A DNA stretch of 64,000 bases from Rhodanobacter sp. C01 (GCF_002001045.1 NZ_MUNR01000011.1:186001-250000); one strand, 5' to 3'; counted from the first letter of the stretch, positions 16,377 through 25,655 are shown. Numbers and translations are program-made. The notes: generated by a model from the sequence alone, not told the origin.

Positions 16377-16447
16377 GGTGCTCGTGATCCCCTGCGAAGT
16401 CGCGGAACGCTCTATCGATCTGTCCCGCTGCTAATCCGCTGTTTGTG

Positions 16448-17236
16448 TCAGTGGAATGCCGCTGCGAATGCCGACGCTTGCACCACATTGCCCAATACGG
16501 TGTTGCTACCATTCAGGGCCACTTTTGCCAGAATGCCTTGCTGCTGCTGCAACGTAGCAATGACAGCGTCATCTTTTGCCATCTGGCTTTGCCAATCCAC
16601 CATCTCCGAGGCAATCTGGTCGTTATGCGCCGATGCATTTGCAGCGATCCGGTCTGAATCACCTTGTGAGGTCATACTGCCTAGTTTGGATGTGATCTGC
16701 TGCAGCTCCTGACCGAACTGCTGGGTATCGTTGACCACTTTGACTGTTGCGTTGTATTTGTGGACTTGGGCCAGCACGATCTGCGCACAGATGTTTTGTT
16801 GGGTGGTAGTGATGGACTGGCTGAAGGACGATGTGACAATGGATGTCATGTCGCCCAATATGCCGCCCCCACCGGCCCCAGGGCAGGACTGCTGAATGAG
16901 ATTGCTTGCATCTGTGATTTGCTGAAGCTGTCCACCAGTGAGATTGATACCTCCAGTGGCCAAGCCTTGGATGGACGTGAGCATCTGCTCGTACTGCTGC
17001 ACTTGTTGTAAATATTGTTGGATCTGTTTTTCGTACTGCAAGCCCTGTTTGACGTATTGCGACACGGTTTGCGCCAACTGCGATTTGAAGCCTTCCTGAT
17101 TGGAAGCAATGGAGGACTGGTCGGTAACAAGGACTTGGGCGCTGGCGGTGCCAGTGAAAAGCCCGGCCGAAAGAGCCAGTGCAATGGCGATATGGCGTGT
17201 GCATGAGGGCGTCGGGCGAATAGGCGAGTTGGTCAT
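16448..17236 (-). CDS. virB5: VirB5 minor pilin / pilus-tip protein
   Basis: 262 residues with a signal peptide ending FTGTASA|QVLV (about 1-33). The mature protein is Gln/Ser-rich and strongly helical (SQLAQTVSQYVKQGLQYEKQIQQYLQQVQQYEQ spans about 52-84), with a Gly-rich central loop and two cysteines, and ends in another long helix. That composition and position (between virB4 and virB6) identify it as VirB5, the T-pilus tip adhesin-like subunit. VirB5 proteins diverge fast, so position carries much of the weight. Confidence 0.88.
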   Translation of the reverse strand: MTNSPIRPTPSCTRHIAIALALSAGLFTGTASAQVLVTDQSSIASNQEGFKSQLAQTVSQYVKQGLQYEKQIQQYLQQVQQYEQMLTSIQGLATGGINLTGGQLQQITDASNLIQQSCPGAGGGGILGDMTSIVTSSFSQSITTTQQNICAQIVLAQVHKYNATVKVVNDTQQFGQELQQITSKLGSMTSQGDSDRIAANASAHNDQIASEMVDWQSQMAKDDAVIATLQQQQGILAKVALNGSNTVLGNVVQASAFAAAFH

Positions 17237-17281
17237 GGCTGATTCCTCTCGTACTTGTCGTAGGTAGGTATGACGAACGGG

Positions 17282-19762
17282 TTAGCGCGCCGCTGTGCGC
17301 GTGGTGCTGCTGATGGACGGCGGCTTGGGTCTGGACTTTCCGCTGCCCTTGCGGTTTTCATAGAAATCGTTGATCCACTGCTCTGGTCGCAACTCGTCCA
17401 CTGATACGCCTTCTGCCGTTGCGCGATGGCGCATCACCTCGTGCATGATCTCGATGTTGTCGGTAGAGGCGGAGATCACGGCGAGGGCATCGTCCATGCC
17501 GCGCAGATTCAGCTGGCATACCGAACTGGCATGACCCTGCTTGACTAGGAAGCAGCGCGAGCGTTCGTCCAAACTTACAACGACTTGGTACTCGGCGTCT
17601 GTCAGCTTCAGCCCACCGACGTAGTCCTCGCGGCTGGCGTTGGGGTTGGGTAGCAGGATCATCGTGGCGGTCTGCTCGATCAGCGAGGCTGCGATGTCGC
17701 TGGCCAGGGCGTCTTCCGGACTCTGGGTGGCGAAGATGCCCAGGCCGTTCTGTTTGCGGATGGTTTTTTGCTTGTTCTTGGCGAATTCCTTCAGGCCGCC
17801 CTTGCCATCGAGGATCTTCCAGAACTCGTCCATCACGTAGATCAACGGACGACCGTCAATCAGTGCCTCCAGCCGGTGCAGCAGGTAGTTGATCACCGGC
17901 ACACGCACTTCCGGGTTGTCGATGATGTCGGTGTAGTCGAAGCCGATGATGTTGGCTTTTTGCAGGTCGATGGTGTCGACCGGGTTGTCGAACACCCAGC
18001 CCAGCGAGTTGCCCGCAGTCCACTTGCGCATGCGGATGAATAGGCCGTCATCGCCCATGTTGGGCAGGCTCTTCTGGAAGTTGGTCATGTTGCGCAGGCG
18101 CATCGGCGTGTCGAGCATGTTCTCGACGGCGCGGAAGATGTCCTCTTCCTCGCGCGAGCTGTAGACGCTCTTGCCGGCAAGCACCTTGATCAGCTCGGCC
18201 AGGAACTGGGTGTTGGCTTCGTTGCGTTCGCAATGGAACGGGTTGAACCCGGTGGGTTGGCCGTTTTCCAGTGCCAGGTAGTTGCCGCCACAGGCGCGCA
18301 CGAAGATCTCGGCACCACGATCCTTGTCGAAGAAGAAGATGGTGGGCGATGGGGTGAGTTTTTGTACCTGGCTGAGCAGGAAGTTGATCAGTGCGGTTTT
18401 GCCGGTGCCGGATTTACCGATCACCATGGTGTTGGCGATGGCTTTTTCGCCGAGCGAGTTCTCCGCCGGGTGAGTGGCGTGGAAGTTGAAGTAGTAGGCC
18501 TGCCCGTTGGTGGTCTGCAGGGTGGTGACATGATCGCCCCAGGGATTGTTCTCTTTCTTGCCGGTTGCGAAGTTATGCAACGGCGACAGGCCCAGGAAAT
18601 TGAGCGAGCTGACATTGGCCAGTCGGGTACGGTATTTCCAGTTGGCGGGAAGCTGCGAATAGAACGAGGCGGTGACAGCCAGATCCTCCTTCACCGAGAC
18701 GAAGCCGGCGTTGGAGAGTTCAGCGCGTGTCGTCGCGATCTGCTGGGAGAGTGCTTCCTGGCTGGGTGCATAGACCGCGATGGTGAAATGGTATTCACCC
18801 AGCACGAAATTGCCCGAGGCGAGCTGGTCCATGGCCTGGTCCAGCTCGGCGATCTGGCTGAACGCCTTGTCGCCCGAGGAGATCATCATGCCCTTCGTGC
18901 GGTCCAGCGCCTTGAGCGCATCCTGCCGGCCCATCGGGCTGAACGAGTGGGTGACGACATACTCGAAGTCCAGGTACTTCAGCCCGTTGAGGATGCCTGG
19001 GTAGGTGCCATCGGTGTATTCCTTGATATTGAGGATGGCGCCGAACTGGTTGATGCCGTCTGGTGTGGTGATGACGAAGTCGCCGGTCTTGGCAGAGAAG
19101 CGCTGCTTGCTCACGGGCAGGTAGTTGTAGACCGGTGCGGGCAATACCGGTACCGGCTCGTCGATGCGGTTGAGCAGGTAGCCGAAGAACTCCAGTGTCT
19201 CGGAGAACACGACGCCGTTGCTGGCTTCGTACATGCCCAGTCGATAGGGCGCGTAATCCTTCAATACTGCCTCGACGTTGCCGGCCAGTTCCAGGATGGT
19301 GGTGATGGCCTGCAATTGTTCAGACTCCAGCCGGGCGATATCGCTCGATTTCTCGGCGAAGCGCTTGCCACTGACCACCGGGCGGTAGATCAGGGTGAGG
19401 TAGAGCTCGTTTTGCATCAGCTTCTGTGCGGACAACGCCTCGTAGTAGGAGTCCGACATGCTCTGGTTGAACGTCTGCGCGAACCGGCTCTTTTCTTTCA
19501 GCTTTCGCCGACGACGCACGTCATGCACCCAGAACGCCACGTTGACGAAGTCCGGTGCGCGTAGGGTCTGCAGCATGCGGTTGAACGTGTTGTGACGATG
19601 CTCGAGGTCCCACTCTTCCCGCCCCACGAAGGGCAGACCACCCAGCCGCCATGTCATCAGAAAATCACCGCCCGTTGTCTTGAGCACGGTCGGCGACACG
19701 TGGGTGGACAAGGGGATGAATTCGCCAATGGCGGTGTCGGGAACGAAACTGGGTTTTGGCAT
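17282..19762 (-). CDS. virB4: VirB4 T4SS ATPase
   Basis: The largest T4SS ATPase, which powers pilus assembly and substrate transfer at the inner membrane. From the ATG at 19762 the product is 826 residues starting MPKPSFVPDTAIGEF. The N-terminal CagE/TrbE/VirB domain includes GMYEASNGVVFSETLEFFGYLLNR-type sequence (about 177-199). Walker A is GKSGTGKTALI (449-459), Walker B lies in PLIYVMDEFWKILDG, and FATQSPEDALASDIAAS is a further family motif. A longer reading to 20035 would overlap all of virB3 in another frame and looks non-coding. The gene is 53 bp downstream of virB3. Confidence 0.95.
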   Translation of the reverse strand: MPKPSFVPDTAIGEFIPLSTHVSPTVLKTTGGDFLMTWRLGGLPFVGREEWDLEHRHNTFNRMLQTLRAPDFVNVAFWVHDVRRRRKLKEKSRFAQTFNQSMSDSYYEALSAQKLMQNELYLTLIYRPVVSGKRFAEKSSDIARLESEQLQAITTILELAGNVEAVLKDYAPYRLGMYEASNGVVFSETLEFFGYLLNRIDEPVPVLPAPVYNYLPVSKQRFSAKTGDFVITTPDGINQFGAILNIKEYTDGTYPGILNGLKYLDFEYVVTHSFSPMGRQDALKALDRTKGMMISSGDKAFSQIAELDQAMDQLASGNFVLGEYHFTIAVYAPSQEALSQQIATTRAELSNAGFVSVKEDLAVTASFYSQLPANWKYRTRLANVSSLNFLGLSPLHNFATGKKENNPWGDHVTTLQTTNGQAYYFNFHATHPAENSLGEKAIANTMVIGKSGTGKTALINFLLSQVQKLTPSPTIFFFDKDRGAEIFVRACGGNYLALENGQPTGFNPFHCERNEANTQFLAELIKVLAGKSVYSSREEEDIFRAVENMLDTPMRLRNMTNFQKSLPNMGDDGLFIRMRKWTAGNSLGWVFDNPVDTIDLQKANIIGFDYTDIIDNPEVRVPVINYLLHRLEALIDGRPLIYVMDEFWKILDGKGGLKEFAKNKQKTIRKQNGLGIFATQSPEDALASDIAASLIEQTATMILLPNPNASREDYVGGLKLTDAEYQVVVSLDERSRCFLVKQGHASSVCQLNLRGMDDALAVISASTDNIEIMHEVMRHRATAEGVSVDELRPEQWINDFYENRKGSGKSRPKPPSISSTTRTAAR

Positions 19763-19815
19763 GATCTTGATCCGGATCGACGCCCTGGCAGGGGTGCCAG
19801 GGCGTCTTGATGGGC

Positions 19816-20124
19816 TTACGACTTTTCTTTTGACTGGCCGCGATAGCTGTTGGGAGTGAACACCCACATGCCGTCGTTTTCCTGCAGGTTTCTCACCCTG
19901 GTTCGGAACTGCAGGCGCAGCCCGAGCAACCGGAAGATCATTTCGTCGCGACGAGCCATCTGGCGCATCACGAAGATCACCGGCGGAATGAGCAGCAGGT
20001 AGAACAAGTTGAAATACATCGACAGCAACAAGCACCCGCCCGCCACCAGGAAGAACGGCACGTAGGGCACACCGAGGAACATAGGCGGGCGGGTACAGCC
20101 GCGGAACAATGCGTTTTTATGCAT
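19816..20124 (-). CDS. virB3: VirB3 inner-membrane T4SS protein
   Basis: 102 residues: MHKNALFRGCTRPPMFLGVPYVPF, then a hydrophobic hairpin of two helices (about 23-55), then a charged cytoplasmic segment MRQMARRDEMIFRLLGLRL. The FRGCTRPPM motif and the MARRDE...F pattern are hallmarks of VirB3, which pairs with VirB4 and is fused to it in some systems. Here the two are separate. It is 31 bp downstream of virB2. Confidence 0.92.
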   Translation of the reverse strand: MHKNALFRGCTRPPMFLGVPYVPFFLVAGGCLLLSMYFNLFYLLLIPPVIFVMRQMARRDEMIFRLLGLRLQFRTRVRNLQENDGMWVFTPNSYRGQSKEKS

Positions 20125-20155
20125 GGTGATTTAGTGTGCGTGCCATCGGGCTTGT

Positions 20156-20512
20156 TTAGCAGGCGCCGCTACCGGCACTGGTCTTCAGGAACATGCTGGC
20201 AATCTGACCAGCAGCGCCGATGAGGATGCCACCGATCAAGACGGGCGCCACATCGGAAATGCGCTTGTGTGCAAAGGCGATCTGGTAGCCAGCGAAAATC
20301 ACCGCGATGGTCACCACGACGATCGAAAGTGCATTCAGAATCGATTTGATATTGGTGGCAAAGCCGCAAGTGGTAGTGATGGTCTCAGTGGCGTCCTGAC
20401 CAAACGCAATGCTGGGAACGATCAGTGCGAGGAGCACGGCCAGATACAGGAACATGCCCAGACGGGCGCGGCTGGCGTTGCAGATGCTGTTGGTAATCAG
20501 GTTCGGTGTCAT
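20156..20512 (-). CDS. virB2: VirB2 major pilin
   Basis: 118 residues from an ATG with a strong ribosome-binding site (AAGGAGCCCAAG just upstream). It has a long signal peptide (about 1-38, hydrophobic MFLYLAVLLALIVPSIAFG). The mature pilin has two hydrophobic helices (SILNALSIVVVTIAVIFAGYQIAF and VLIGGILIGAAGQIA, in about 58-110) linked by a short basic loop AHKRISD. This is the standard VirB2 layout. A disulfide between TTTCGFA and the C-terminal SGAC is possible. An upstream in-frame ATG (20587) lacks a ribosome-binding site. Four stem-loops fill the 223-bp gap before it. Confidence 0.93.
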   Translation of the reverse strand: MTPNLITNSICNASRARLGMFLYLAVLLALIVPSIAFGQDATETITTTCGFATNIKSILNALSIVVVTIAVIFAGYQIAFAHKRISDVAPVLIGGILIGAAGQIASMFLKTSAGSGAC

Positions 20513-20592
20513 CTTGGGCTCCTTGTGGATGATTGAAACAGTTGCGATTGATTGGTGGTTGCGGCTATCTGGTGATGGCCACGTCAAGCTCG

Positions 20593-20693
20593 ACTGCGTT
20601 GAACGCAGTGCGTTTCACTCGGGATGCCTCGAAGGGTTCGAGGCACGGCTGCGGCCAAGTGGCCGTCGGGGGCAGGTGCCGGAGGTGCCTGCC
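20593..20693 (-). other. Four consecutive stem-loops between virB1 and virB2
   Basis: In the 223-bp spacer four hairpins follow one another. They are ACTGCGTT-G-AACGCAGT (20593-20609), TGCCTCGAA-GGG-TTCGAGGCA (20625-20645), CGGCCA-AG-TGGCCG (20652-20665) and GGCAGGTGCC-GGA-GGTGCCTGCC (20671-20693, inner wobble pairs). No U-tract follows, so these are not standard terminators. Their place just before the pilin gene suggests an RNA processing or stability element. Confidence 0.6.
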
Positions 20694-20735
20694 AGCGAGA
20701 CAGGGCGCGTGTGCGGCAAATAGCAGGCCCTGTTC

Positions 20736-21674
20736 TCAGAATACGAACGCGGCATCGCGACTCTCCTGGCGCAGATCGGCCTTGTCGGCAGCTGGTTGTG
20801 AAGGGCCTGACGTTGCCGCAATTTGCGCCGACTCGGTTGGAGCAGCCGGCGCAGACGTCGAGGGTGGATCGTTCGGGCCGCGTACTTGCGGCACGAAGAT
20901 GTCGGCCGCTGCGGCAGTAGTGGTCGCGCTCGCTGCCTCAGTCGCAGTCGGCTTGGGTATGGTGGCGATGGGGGCCGGTATCGTTGTTGCGGCGGGTGCC
21001 GATGCAGCCTGCGGCTGCGTCGCGGTTTGCGCTGTGTCATTCGCTCCGTGTACCAGTGCAGCGGCGACGGGAACCGTAGCTGCAAGCGCCGTATCGAGAA
21101 CCACGCTGCGCAACGCCACGCGATAGGCGGAACTATCTGCCGGCATGATCGTCATGTTCACCTTGCTGCCGCTGCGAGGCTCATTCGGCGTGGCCAGCAG
21201 AGGTATCGCCTCGGCACGGTTGCCGTCGGCGACGTTCGCGCTGCGATTGATCGAGTCGTACACTTTCTGCACATAGCCGTCGCGGTAGCCAGTGACGAAA
21301 TTGCCCGAGTAGTAGCAACTGAACGCTTTGCCCCAGTCGCCACCCGAGCTGGCGTAGCAGGCAGCGAGGATGCGCGCACCGGCCGCCAGATTGGGGCAGA
21401 CCTCGAATGCTTTTTCATAGGAATCGAGCCCGTACCTGCCGAGGTTGGTACGGTTCACCTGGGCTACGCCCAGCGAATAGTTGTAACCCTTCGCATCGAG
21501 CATCTGCACGGTGGCCACGGCTTCGCCCAGGTTCTGCGGCTGACGCATCAGCTGACCACCGACCACGCCGATGGCATAGGGGTTGGAACCGGATTCAACA
21601 TGGACGATGTGCTGCATCACCTCGGCCGATACGGCAAGGTTCTGGCATGCCATCAATTCCATTCCGGTAAACAT
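20736..21674 (-). CDS. virB1: VirB1 lytic transglycosylase
   Basis: 312 residues. An SLT-type domain occupies about 8-140: ELMACQNLAVSAEVMQHIVHVESGSNPYAIG with catalytic Glu27, YNYSLGVAQVN, and YASSGGDWGKAFSCYYSGNF. It cuts peptidoglycan locally to let the secretion channel through. The C-terminal 130 residues are Ala/Thr/Pro-rich and low in complexity, ending ESRDAAFVF. No N-terminal signal peptide is visible, as far as I recall also true of the X. citri protein, so its export route is unclear. M5 is a second possible start. It follows virB11 by 45 bp. Confidence 0.92.
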   Translation of the reverse strand: MFTGMELMACQNLAVSAEVMQHIVHVESGSNPYAIGVVGGQLMRQPQNLGEAVATVQMLDAKGYNYSLGVAQVNRTNLGRYGLDSYEKAFEVCPNLAAGARILAACYASSGGDWGKAFSCYYSGNFVTGYRDGYVQKVYDSINRSANVADGNRAEAIPLLATPNEPRSGSKVNMTIMPADSSAYRVALRSVVLDTALAATVPVAAALVHGANDTAQTATQPQAASAPAATTIPAPIATIPKPTATEAASATTTAAAADIFVPQVRGPNDPPSTSAPAAPTESAQIAATSGPSQPAADKADLRQESRDAAFVF

Positions 21675-21719
21675 GTTGCGAGCCCCTGTATCGGTATGCG
21701 CGTAGCGTGAAGGTGTTGG

Positions 21720-22751
21720 TCAACCCGCGGAAAAACTGCGGGCGGGATCGAAATCGATACCGGTGATGCAGCGGCGCCCGGCATGCGCCTTGATGTGCAC
21801 GACGATGTCGATGGTCATCATCAGCAGACGCTTGATGGTGGCGAACTCCAGCCCGGCGCCTTCGGTGGATGCCTTTACCATCAGCGCGAGCTGGTCCCAG
21901 GTCTGTTCCGTGCTGCCCGAATGGCAGCTGGTGATCGAGCCCGGATGACCCGAGGCGCAATTGCGGATGAAGTAGAACGATTCGTCGCCGCGCAGCTCGG
22001 CCAGGATGATGCGGTCCGGCTTCATGCGCAGGCAGGCTTCCATGCAGCTCTTGGCGGTGACGTTGCTGGCACTCTGACCGCCCTTGGAATAGAGGAGGTG
22101 CACCACATTGGGCTGCTCGATGAACAATTCGCGCGCATCTTCGATGGTCACCAACCGCTCGTCGGCGGGAATATGGTGGACCAGCGATTTCATGAAGGTG
22201 GTCTTGCCGCTGCCAGTGGCGCCGGAGACCACGATGTTCTTCTTGTTGAGCACCGCCTTCCTGAAGAAGTCGGCATAACGACGGGTTGCACGCAAATCCA
22301 GCAGCTCGCGGTCGGATTCGCTGATACCGTGACCGACCTCGAGAATTTCGTCGAAGAAGCCGTCCTGCTGATATTGCTCGAGTGTCTTCATCTGCCTGGA
22401 AGGCAGGCGGATGGTGATCGACACATGCTGCGCTTCGCAGGCCGGCGGAATGACGAATTGCGCGCGCTGACCGGTAGGGAAGGTCAGCGATACCACCGGG
22501 TCGGTATCGGTGATGCGTTGGCCGGTGTTGCTCTCGTTGACGACGGCCGTACAGAACTGGCGGGCGCGCTCGAACGTCAGCGCCGGGACTTCCACCCGGC
22601 GCCAGGCGCCGCGGCTTTCCAGATACAGCTCACCGGGGCGGTTGATGCAGATCTCGGTGACATCCGGCGAAGCCATGAACTCACGCACGCCCAGCACCTC
22701 ATACTGGTAGTCGAGGAATTCGTTGGAAACCTGGGCAACGAGATCTTCCAT
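21720..22751 (-). CDS. virB11: VirB11 T4SS ATPase
   Basis: 343-residue hexameric AAA-like ATPase acting on the cytoplasmic side of the inner membrane. It has an N-terminal domain with VTEICINRPGELYLE; Walker A is VVSGATGSGKTTFMKS (174-189), the Asp box TIEDARELF (202-210), Walker B DRIILAELRGDESFYF, and a His box with ASGHPGSITSCHSGS. These are all diagnostic for VirB11. It starts 14 bp after virB10. Confidence 0.96.
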   Translation of the reverse strand: MEDLVAQVSNEFLDYQYEVLGVREFMASPDVTEICINRPGELYLESRGAWRRVEVPALTFERARQFCTAVVNESNTGQRITDTDPVVSLTFPTGQRAQFVIPPACEAQHVSITIRLPSRQMKTLEQYQQDGFFDEILEVGHGISESDRELLDLRATRRYADFFRKAVLNKKNIVVSGATGSGKTTFMKSLVHHIPADERLVTIEDARELFIEQPNVVHLLYSKGGQSASNVTAKSCMEACLRMKPDRIILAELRGDESFYFIRNCASGHPGSITSCHSGSTEQTWDQLALMVKASTEGAGLEFATIKRLLMMTIDIVVHIKAHAGRRCITGIDFDPARSFSAG

Positions 22752-22765
22752 GGCTTACAGGGCGC

Positions 22766-23926
22766 TCATGATCCGAAACGGGCCACGACACCACTGAAGT
22801 CCACATCCTTGGCGACGTAGACGTAGATGATCGTGCCCTGATTGATCGTTATCGTCGGCAAGCGGTTGGCGGAGGCAGCGACTGCCTGATTGGAAAGGTT
22901 CTGTACCGTCTGGGCTGTGTTGCTTTCAAATGGCTCTTGCGTCACCACACCATTGGTGATGGTGGTGCTTTTCGGCCCATGCTCGGCGGCCTCGTACTTG
23001 AAAGCATCGCTGAGCATGCTGATCAGCAGTGCCGAACTGATGCGCTGGGGCCAGTGGGCGTCGTAATGACCGGGAAGGCCAGCGCCGCCCAGATTGTCGA
23101 TGCCCGGACTGGCCATGTTCACGTCGATGCCGGTTGGGGTGATGATGCGGTCCCATACCACCCCGACGCGCCGTGCAGTCGCCACATCTCCATCGCGCTG
23201 GTAAGAGCCAAGTATTTTGGAGCCTTTGGGCAAAAGCAGGCGGTGACCGTTGAATGAATAGACCGGTTCGGTAACCAGACACGTGGTGAAACCCGGGACG
23301 TCCGACACGATATGTGTTTCGAGCACGCAACGGATATAGGTGCCTCGCTGCATCAACGTATCGGGATGGGTCAGTGGCTGTGCGCTGGTGATGTTTGATG
23401 CATCAATGCCCGCGACTTGCGGCCCCTTGGCTTGTTGTGATGGCTGGGCAGTAGGTGCCTCCTGCTGGCCGACGGCGGCAGCGTCATCGCTGACAATTCG
23501 TCGCTGCAGAAGGCTTGCTTCGCGTGATACTTGCGGAGTCGGCGCGGGAGGCGGTGTCTGTGTTGGCAGCGGAGGCAGGGGCTGCTGTGCGAGTGGAATG
23601 GGTTCGGGTTGCCGCTGCGGCAACGGCGGCAGTGGCACTGGGCGAGGAGCTTCGGCCACGGTTACCTTTTCTTCGCGTGGCTTGGGCGCCTCGCTGCGCT
23701 TGCCGGCGCTGCTGATCATCCAGTACGCGACGAACAGCAGGAGCACCACCACTGCCCCCAGAAGAAGCAATGCACGCTGGTTCATGCGCCTGAGGTCGTT
23801 GGACCTCAACTGGGGCGCAGCTGCATCCAGGTCGGGCGCAGCTGAGCGCTGATACTGGGTGGAGTAAGGATTGTTGGCCAGTGGATCGGTGCCGTCGCCA
23901 GGGTGATTGGGAGTGTTGGTGCTCAC
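22766..23926 (-). CDS. virB10: VirB10 envelope-spanning scaffold
   Basis: 386 residues: a cytoplasmic N-terminus, one membrane helix (about 52-72, ALLLLGAVVVLLLFVAYWM), a long Pro-rich periplasmic stretch (about 90-150), and the TrbI/VirB10 beta-barrel domain (about 190-384). The domain includes MQRGTYIRCVLETHIVSDVPG, LLLPKGSKILGSYQ and the C-terminal TITINQGTIIYVYVAKDVDFS. VirB10 links the inner-membrane ATPases to the outer-membrane core formed with VirB7 and VirB9. It overlaps the virB9 stop by ATGA. Confidence 0.96.
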   Translation of the reverse strand: MSTNTPNHPGDGTDPLANNPYSTQYQRSAAPDLDAAAPQLRSNDLRRMNQRALLLLGAVVVLLLFVAYWMISSAGKRSEAPKPREEKVTVAEAPRPVPLPPLPQRQPEPIPLAQQPLPPLPTQTPPPAPTPQVSREASLLQRRIVSDDAAAVGQQEAPTAQPSQQAKGPQVAGIDASNITSAQPLTHPDTLMQRGTYIRCVLETHIVSDVPGFTTCLVTEPVYSFNGHRLLLPKGSKILGSYQRDGDVATARRVGVVWDRIITPTGIDVNMASPGIDNLGGAGLPGHYDAHWPQRISSALLISMLSDAFKYEAAEHGPKSTTITNGVVTQEPFESNTAQTVQNLSNQAVAASANRLPTITINQGTIIYVYVAKDVDFSGVVARFGS

Positions 23927-24690
23927 TTTTGGGTGTTCCTTCGCAGACCCACGACGTTGTCGCCGTGGCGAATGACCAGATAGGAATACGTGCCATGGAC
24001 GATGATCGTGTTGCCTTCCACCGTCGTGTTGACCAGCGAGTCCTCGCCATGTTCGGTCTCGCGCATGAAGACCGCGGGGAAATCCCCGGTCGGGAATTGC
24101 TTCATGTCGCTCATCTTTATGTAGGTGAAGCGGCCATCGTCATAGACATTGACGGGCACCAGCCAGGGTGCGTTTTTGCTTTTCGTCGCATAGTCATAAT
24201 TGAAGTTGTAGCTGCGCCCGGCGACCAGCGCCGTGCTCTGCGCAGACACGTCGGCTTCTTTTTTCAATTCTTTCGAGAAGCTGGCATCGGCCGGATACGT
24301 GAAGACGATCTTGTATTCGACGCCCGCGCGCTTGGCCTGATCCAGGGTCTTCCAGTCGGTGGCCACGACCTTCAGCTCGAAGATGTAGGAGTGGGTGGCC
24401 GTGCGGATCATCATGTTGGTATCCACATCGACGTTCTTGGGCTTGAGATAGAACACGTTCTCGCGCCTGGTGAGTTCCCAGCCGCCACTGAAACCCGTGC
24501 TGTAGTCCAGGATTTTCTCGTTCGGGCTGAGCTCGATCTGTGTGGTGATGCCGAGACCAGTGCGTACCGGGTAGATACGGTCCGGCTGGTATTCGTATTG
24601 CTCCACGACCTGCGCGTGCACGGGAGTCGGAATGCTGGCTGCCGCCATGCACAAGACTGCCGCCAGGCCCCATAGGCTTGGTCTGTTCAT
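23923..24690 (-). CDS. virB9: VirB9 outer-membrane core component
   Basis: 255 residues with a signal peptide (about 1-26, ...IPTPVHA|QVVEQ). CagX/VirB9 family: DRIYPVRTGLGITTQIEL at the start of the N-terminal domain, NVFYLKPKNVDVDTNMMIRT, then the C-terminal domain with NAPWLVPVNVYDDGRFTYIKM and LVIRHGDNVVGLRR. VirB9 with VirB7 and VirB10 builds the periplasm-spanning ring. It overlaps virB8 upstream and virB10 downstream, both by 4 nt. Confidence 0.95.
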   Translation of the reverse strand: MNRPSLWGLAAVLCMAAASIPTPVHAQVVEQYEYQPDRIYPVRTGLGITTQIELSPNEKILDYSTGFSGGWELTRRENVFYLKPKNVDVDTNMMIRTATHSYIFELKVVATDWKTLDQAKRAGVEYKIVFTYPADASFSKELKKEADVSAQSTALVAGRSYNFNYDYATKSKNAPWLVPVNVYDDGRFTYIKMSDMKQFPTGDFPAVFMRETEHGEDSLVNTTVEGNTIIVHGTYSYLVIRHGDNVVGLRRNTQK

Positions 24691-25655
24691 GGGTGACCCA
24701 CTCCAATTGCGGAATTTCCTGGCGCCTGTGCGGGCCGTGCCACGGGCGCAGCGGGCGCCGTGCCGGCGCCGCCGGGTTGCTGTTCGGGAACAGGCGATGG
24801 GGGAATCGGATTCGACAGGGGCAGCCCGGCATTTGAAGATGCGGCCGAGGCTGGGCCATCTGGAGCTGGCTGGGCCGGATTCTGCGCGCCTGGCGGAGCA
24901 AGCGGCGTCCCCTGGATTTCATCCGGCGCAGACGATGCGTAATCATTGTCCACACGATAATCGGTTACCCAGAAACCCAGCGGGTTCTCGATCCGGCTCT
25001 GGTCGTCCATCTCCAGATTCGTCTTGTAAGTGAATGCCATGGTTGCGATCTTGTTGTCCATGGGATGGGTCACGCCGGTCAGCTTGTCGTAGAGGCTGCG
25101 CTGAAAACGCACGGTGGCGCCCTTGGGAGTTACGCCGGGACCGCCGCCAAGCAGGACGATGCTCAGCAGCTTGATACGTATGGCCTTGTCCTTGCCGTAG
25201 GTCTTGTAGAGGCTGTCGGGGTTCTGCGGTGAGTAAAGGTTTGTATAGGCGGCTTTGACCCCGGACGAGGACATGGTCTGCACCGTGGCCCAGTCGTGCA
25301 GATTCAACATCGCCACGTCGTAGGATTCGCGTGCCATCACGAAGTGGGCGACATTGCTGCGATTGATGGCTTCGCTGGAGCTGATCCTGCGGTTGCTCAT
25401 GTCTTCCGTGAGCTGGGCCACCGTGCTGGTGCCGGTGTAGGCATCGGCCATGACGAGGTAAGGCACTTTCTGCTTGAGCGGAAGCATGAAGAAATAGCCG
25501 CCCGCAAGGATCAACGCCATGGTGATGGCGGAAAACGCGACCCACCATGCACGGCGTTCGCTGCGTTTGGCGATATCTGCAATGGTCAACTCGAAGTTGA
25601 CGGACTTGCCGACGGTTTCGTCAACGCGGCGGCTGGATGATTTCCTGTCGGCCAT
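24687..25655 (-). CDS. virB8: VirB8 inner-membrane assembly factor
   Basis: 322 residues: a cytoplasmic N-terminus, one membrane helix (about 37-57), and a periplasmic NTF2-like VirB8 domain to about 235 (MADAYTGTSTVAQL, NVAHFVMARESYDVAML, KTNLEMDDQSRIENPLGFWVTDYRVDN). The last 80 residues form a Pro/Ala-rich tail that ordinary VirB8 proteins lack but that is seen in Xanthomonadales members (recalled). It nucleates assembly of the T4SS at the inner membrane. It overlaps virB9 by ATGA and follows virB7 by 46 bp. Confidence 0.93.
   Translation of the reverse strand: MADRKSSSRRVDETVGKSVNFELTIADIAKRSERRAWWVAFSAITMALILAGGYFFMLPLKQKVPYLVMADAYTGTSTVAQLTEDMSNRRISSSEAINRSNVAHFVMARESYDVAMLNLHDWATVQTMSSSGVKAAYTNLYSPQNPDSLYKTYGKDKAIRIKLLSIVLLGGGPGVTPKGATVRFQRSLYDKLTGVTHPMDNKIATMAFTYKTNLEMDDQSRIENPLGFWVTDYRVDNDYASSAPDEIQGTPLAPPGAQNPAQPAPDGPASAASSNAGLPLSNPIPPSPVPEQQPGGAGTAPAAPVARPAQAPGNSAIGVGHP

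Noticed and set aside
19763-20035. N-terminal extension of virB4
   Set aside because: The upstream in-frame sequence overlaps virB3 entirely in another frame and is basic, non-VirB4 sequence; the ATG at 19762 gives the normal family start.
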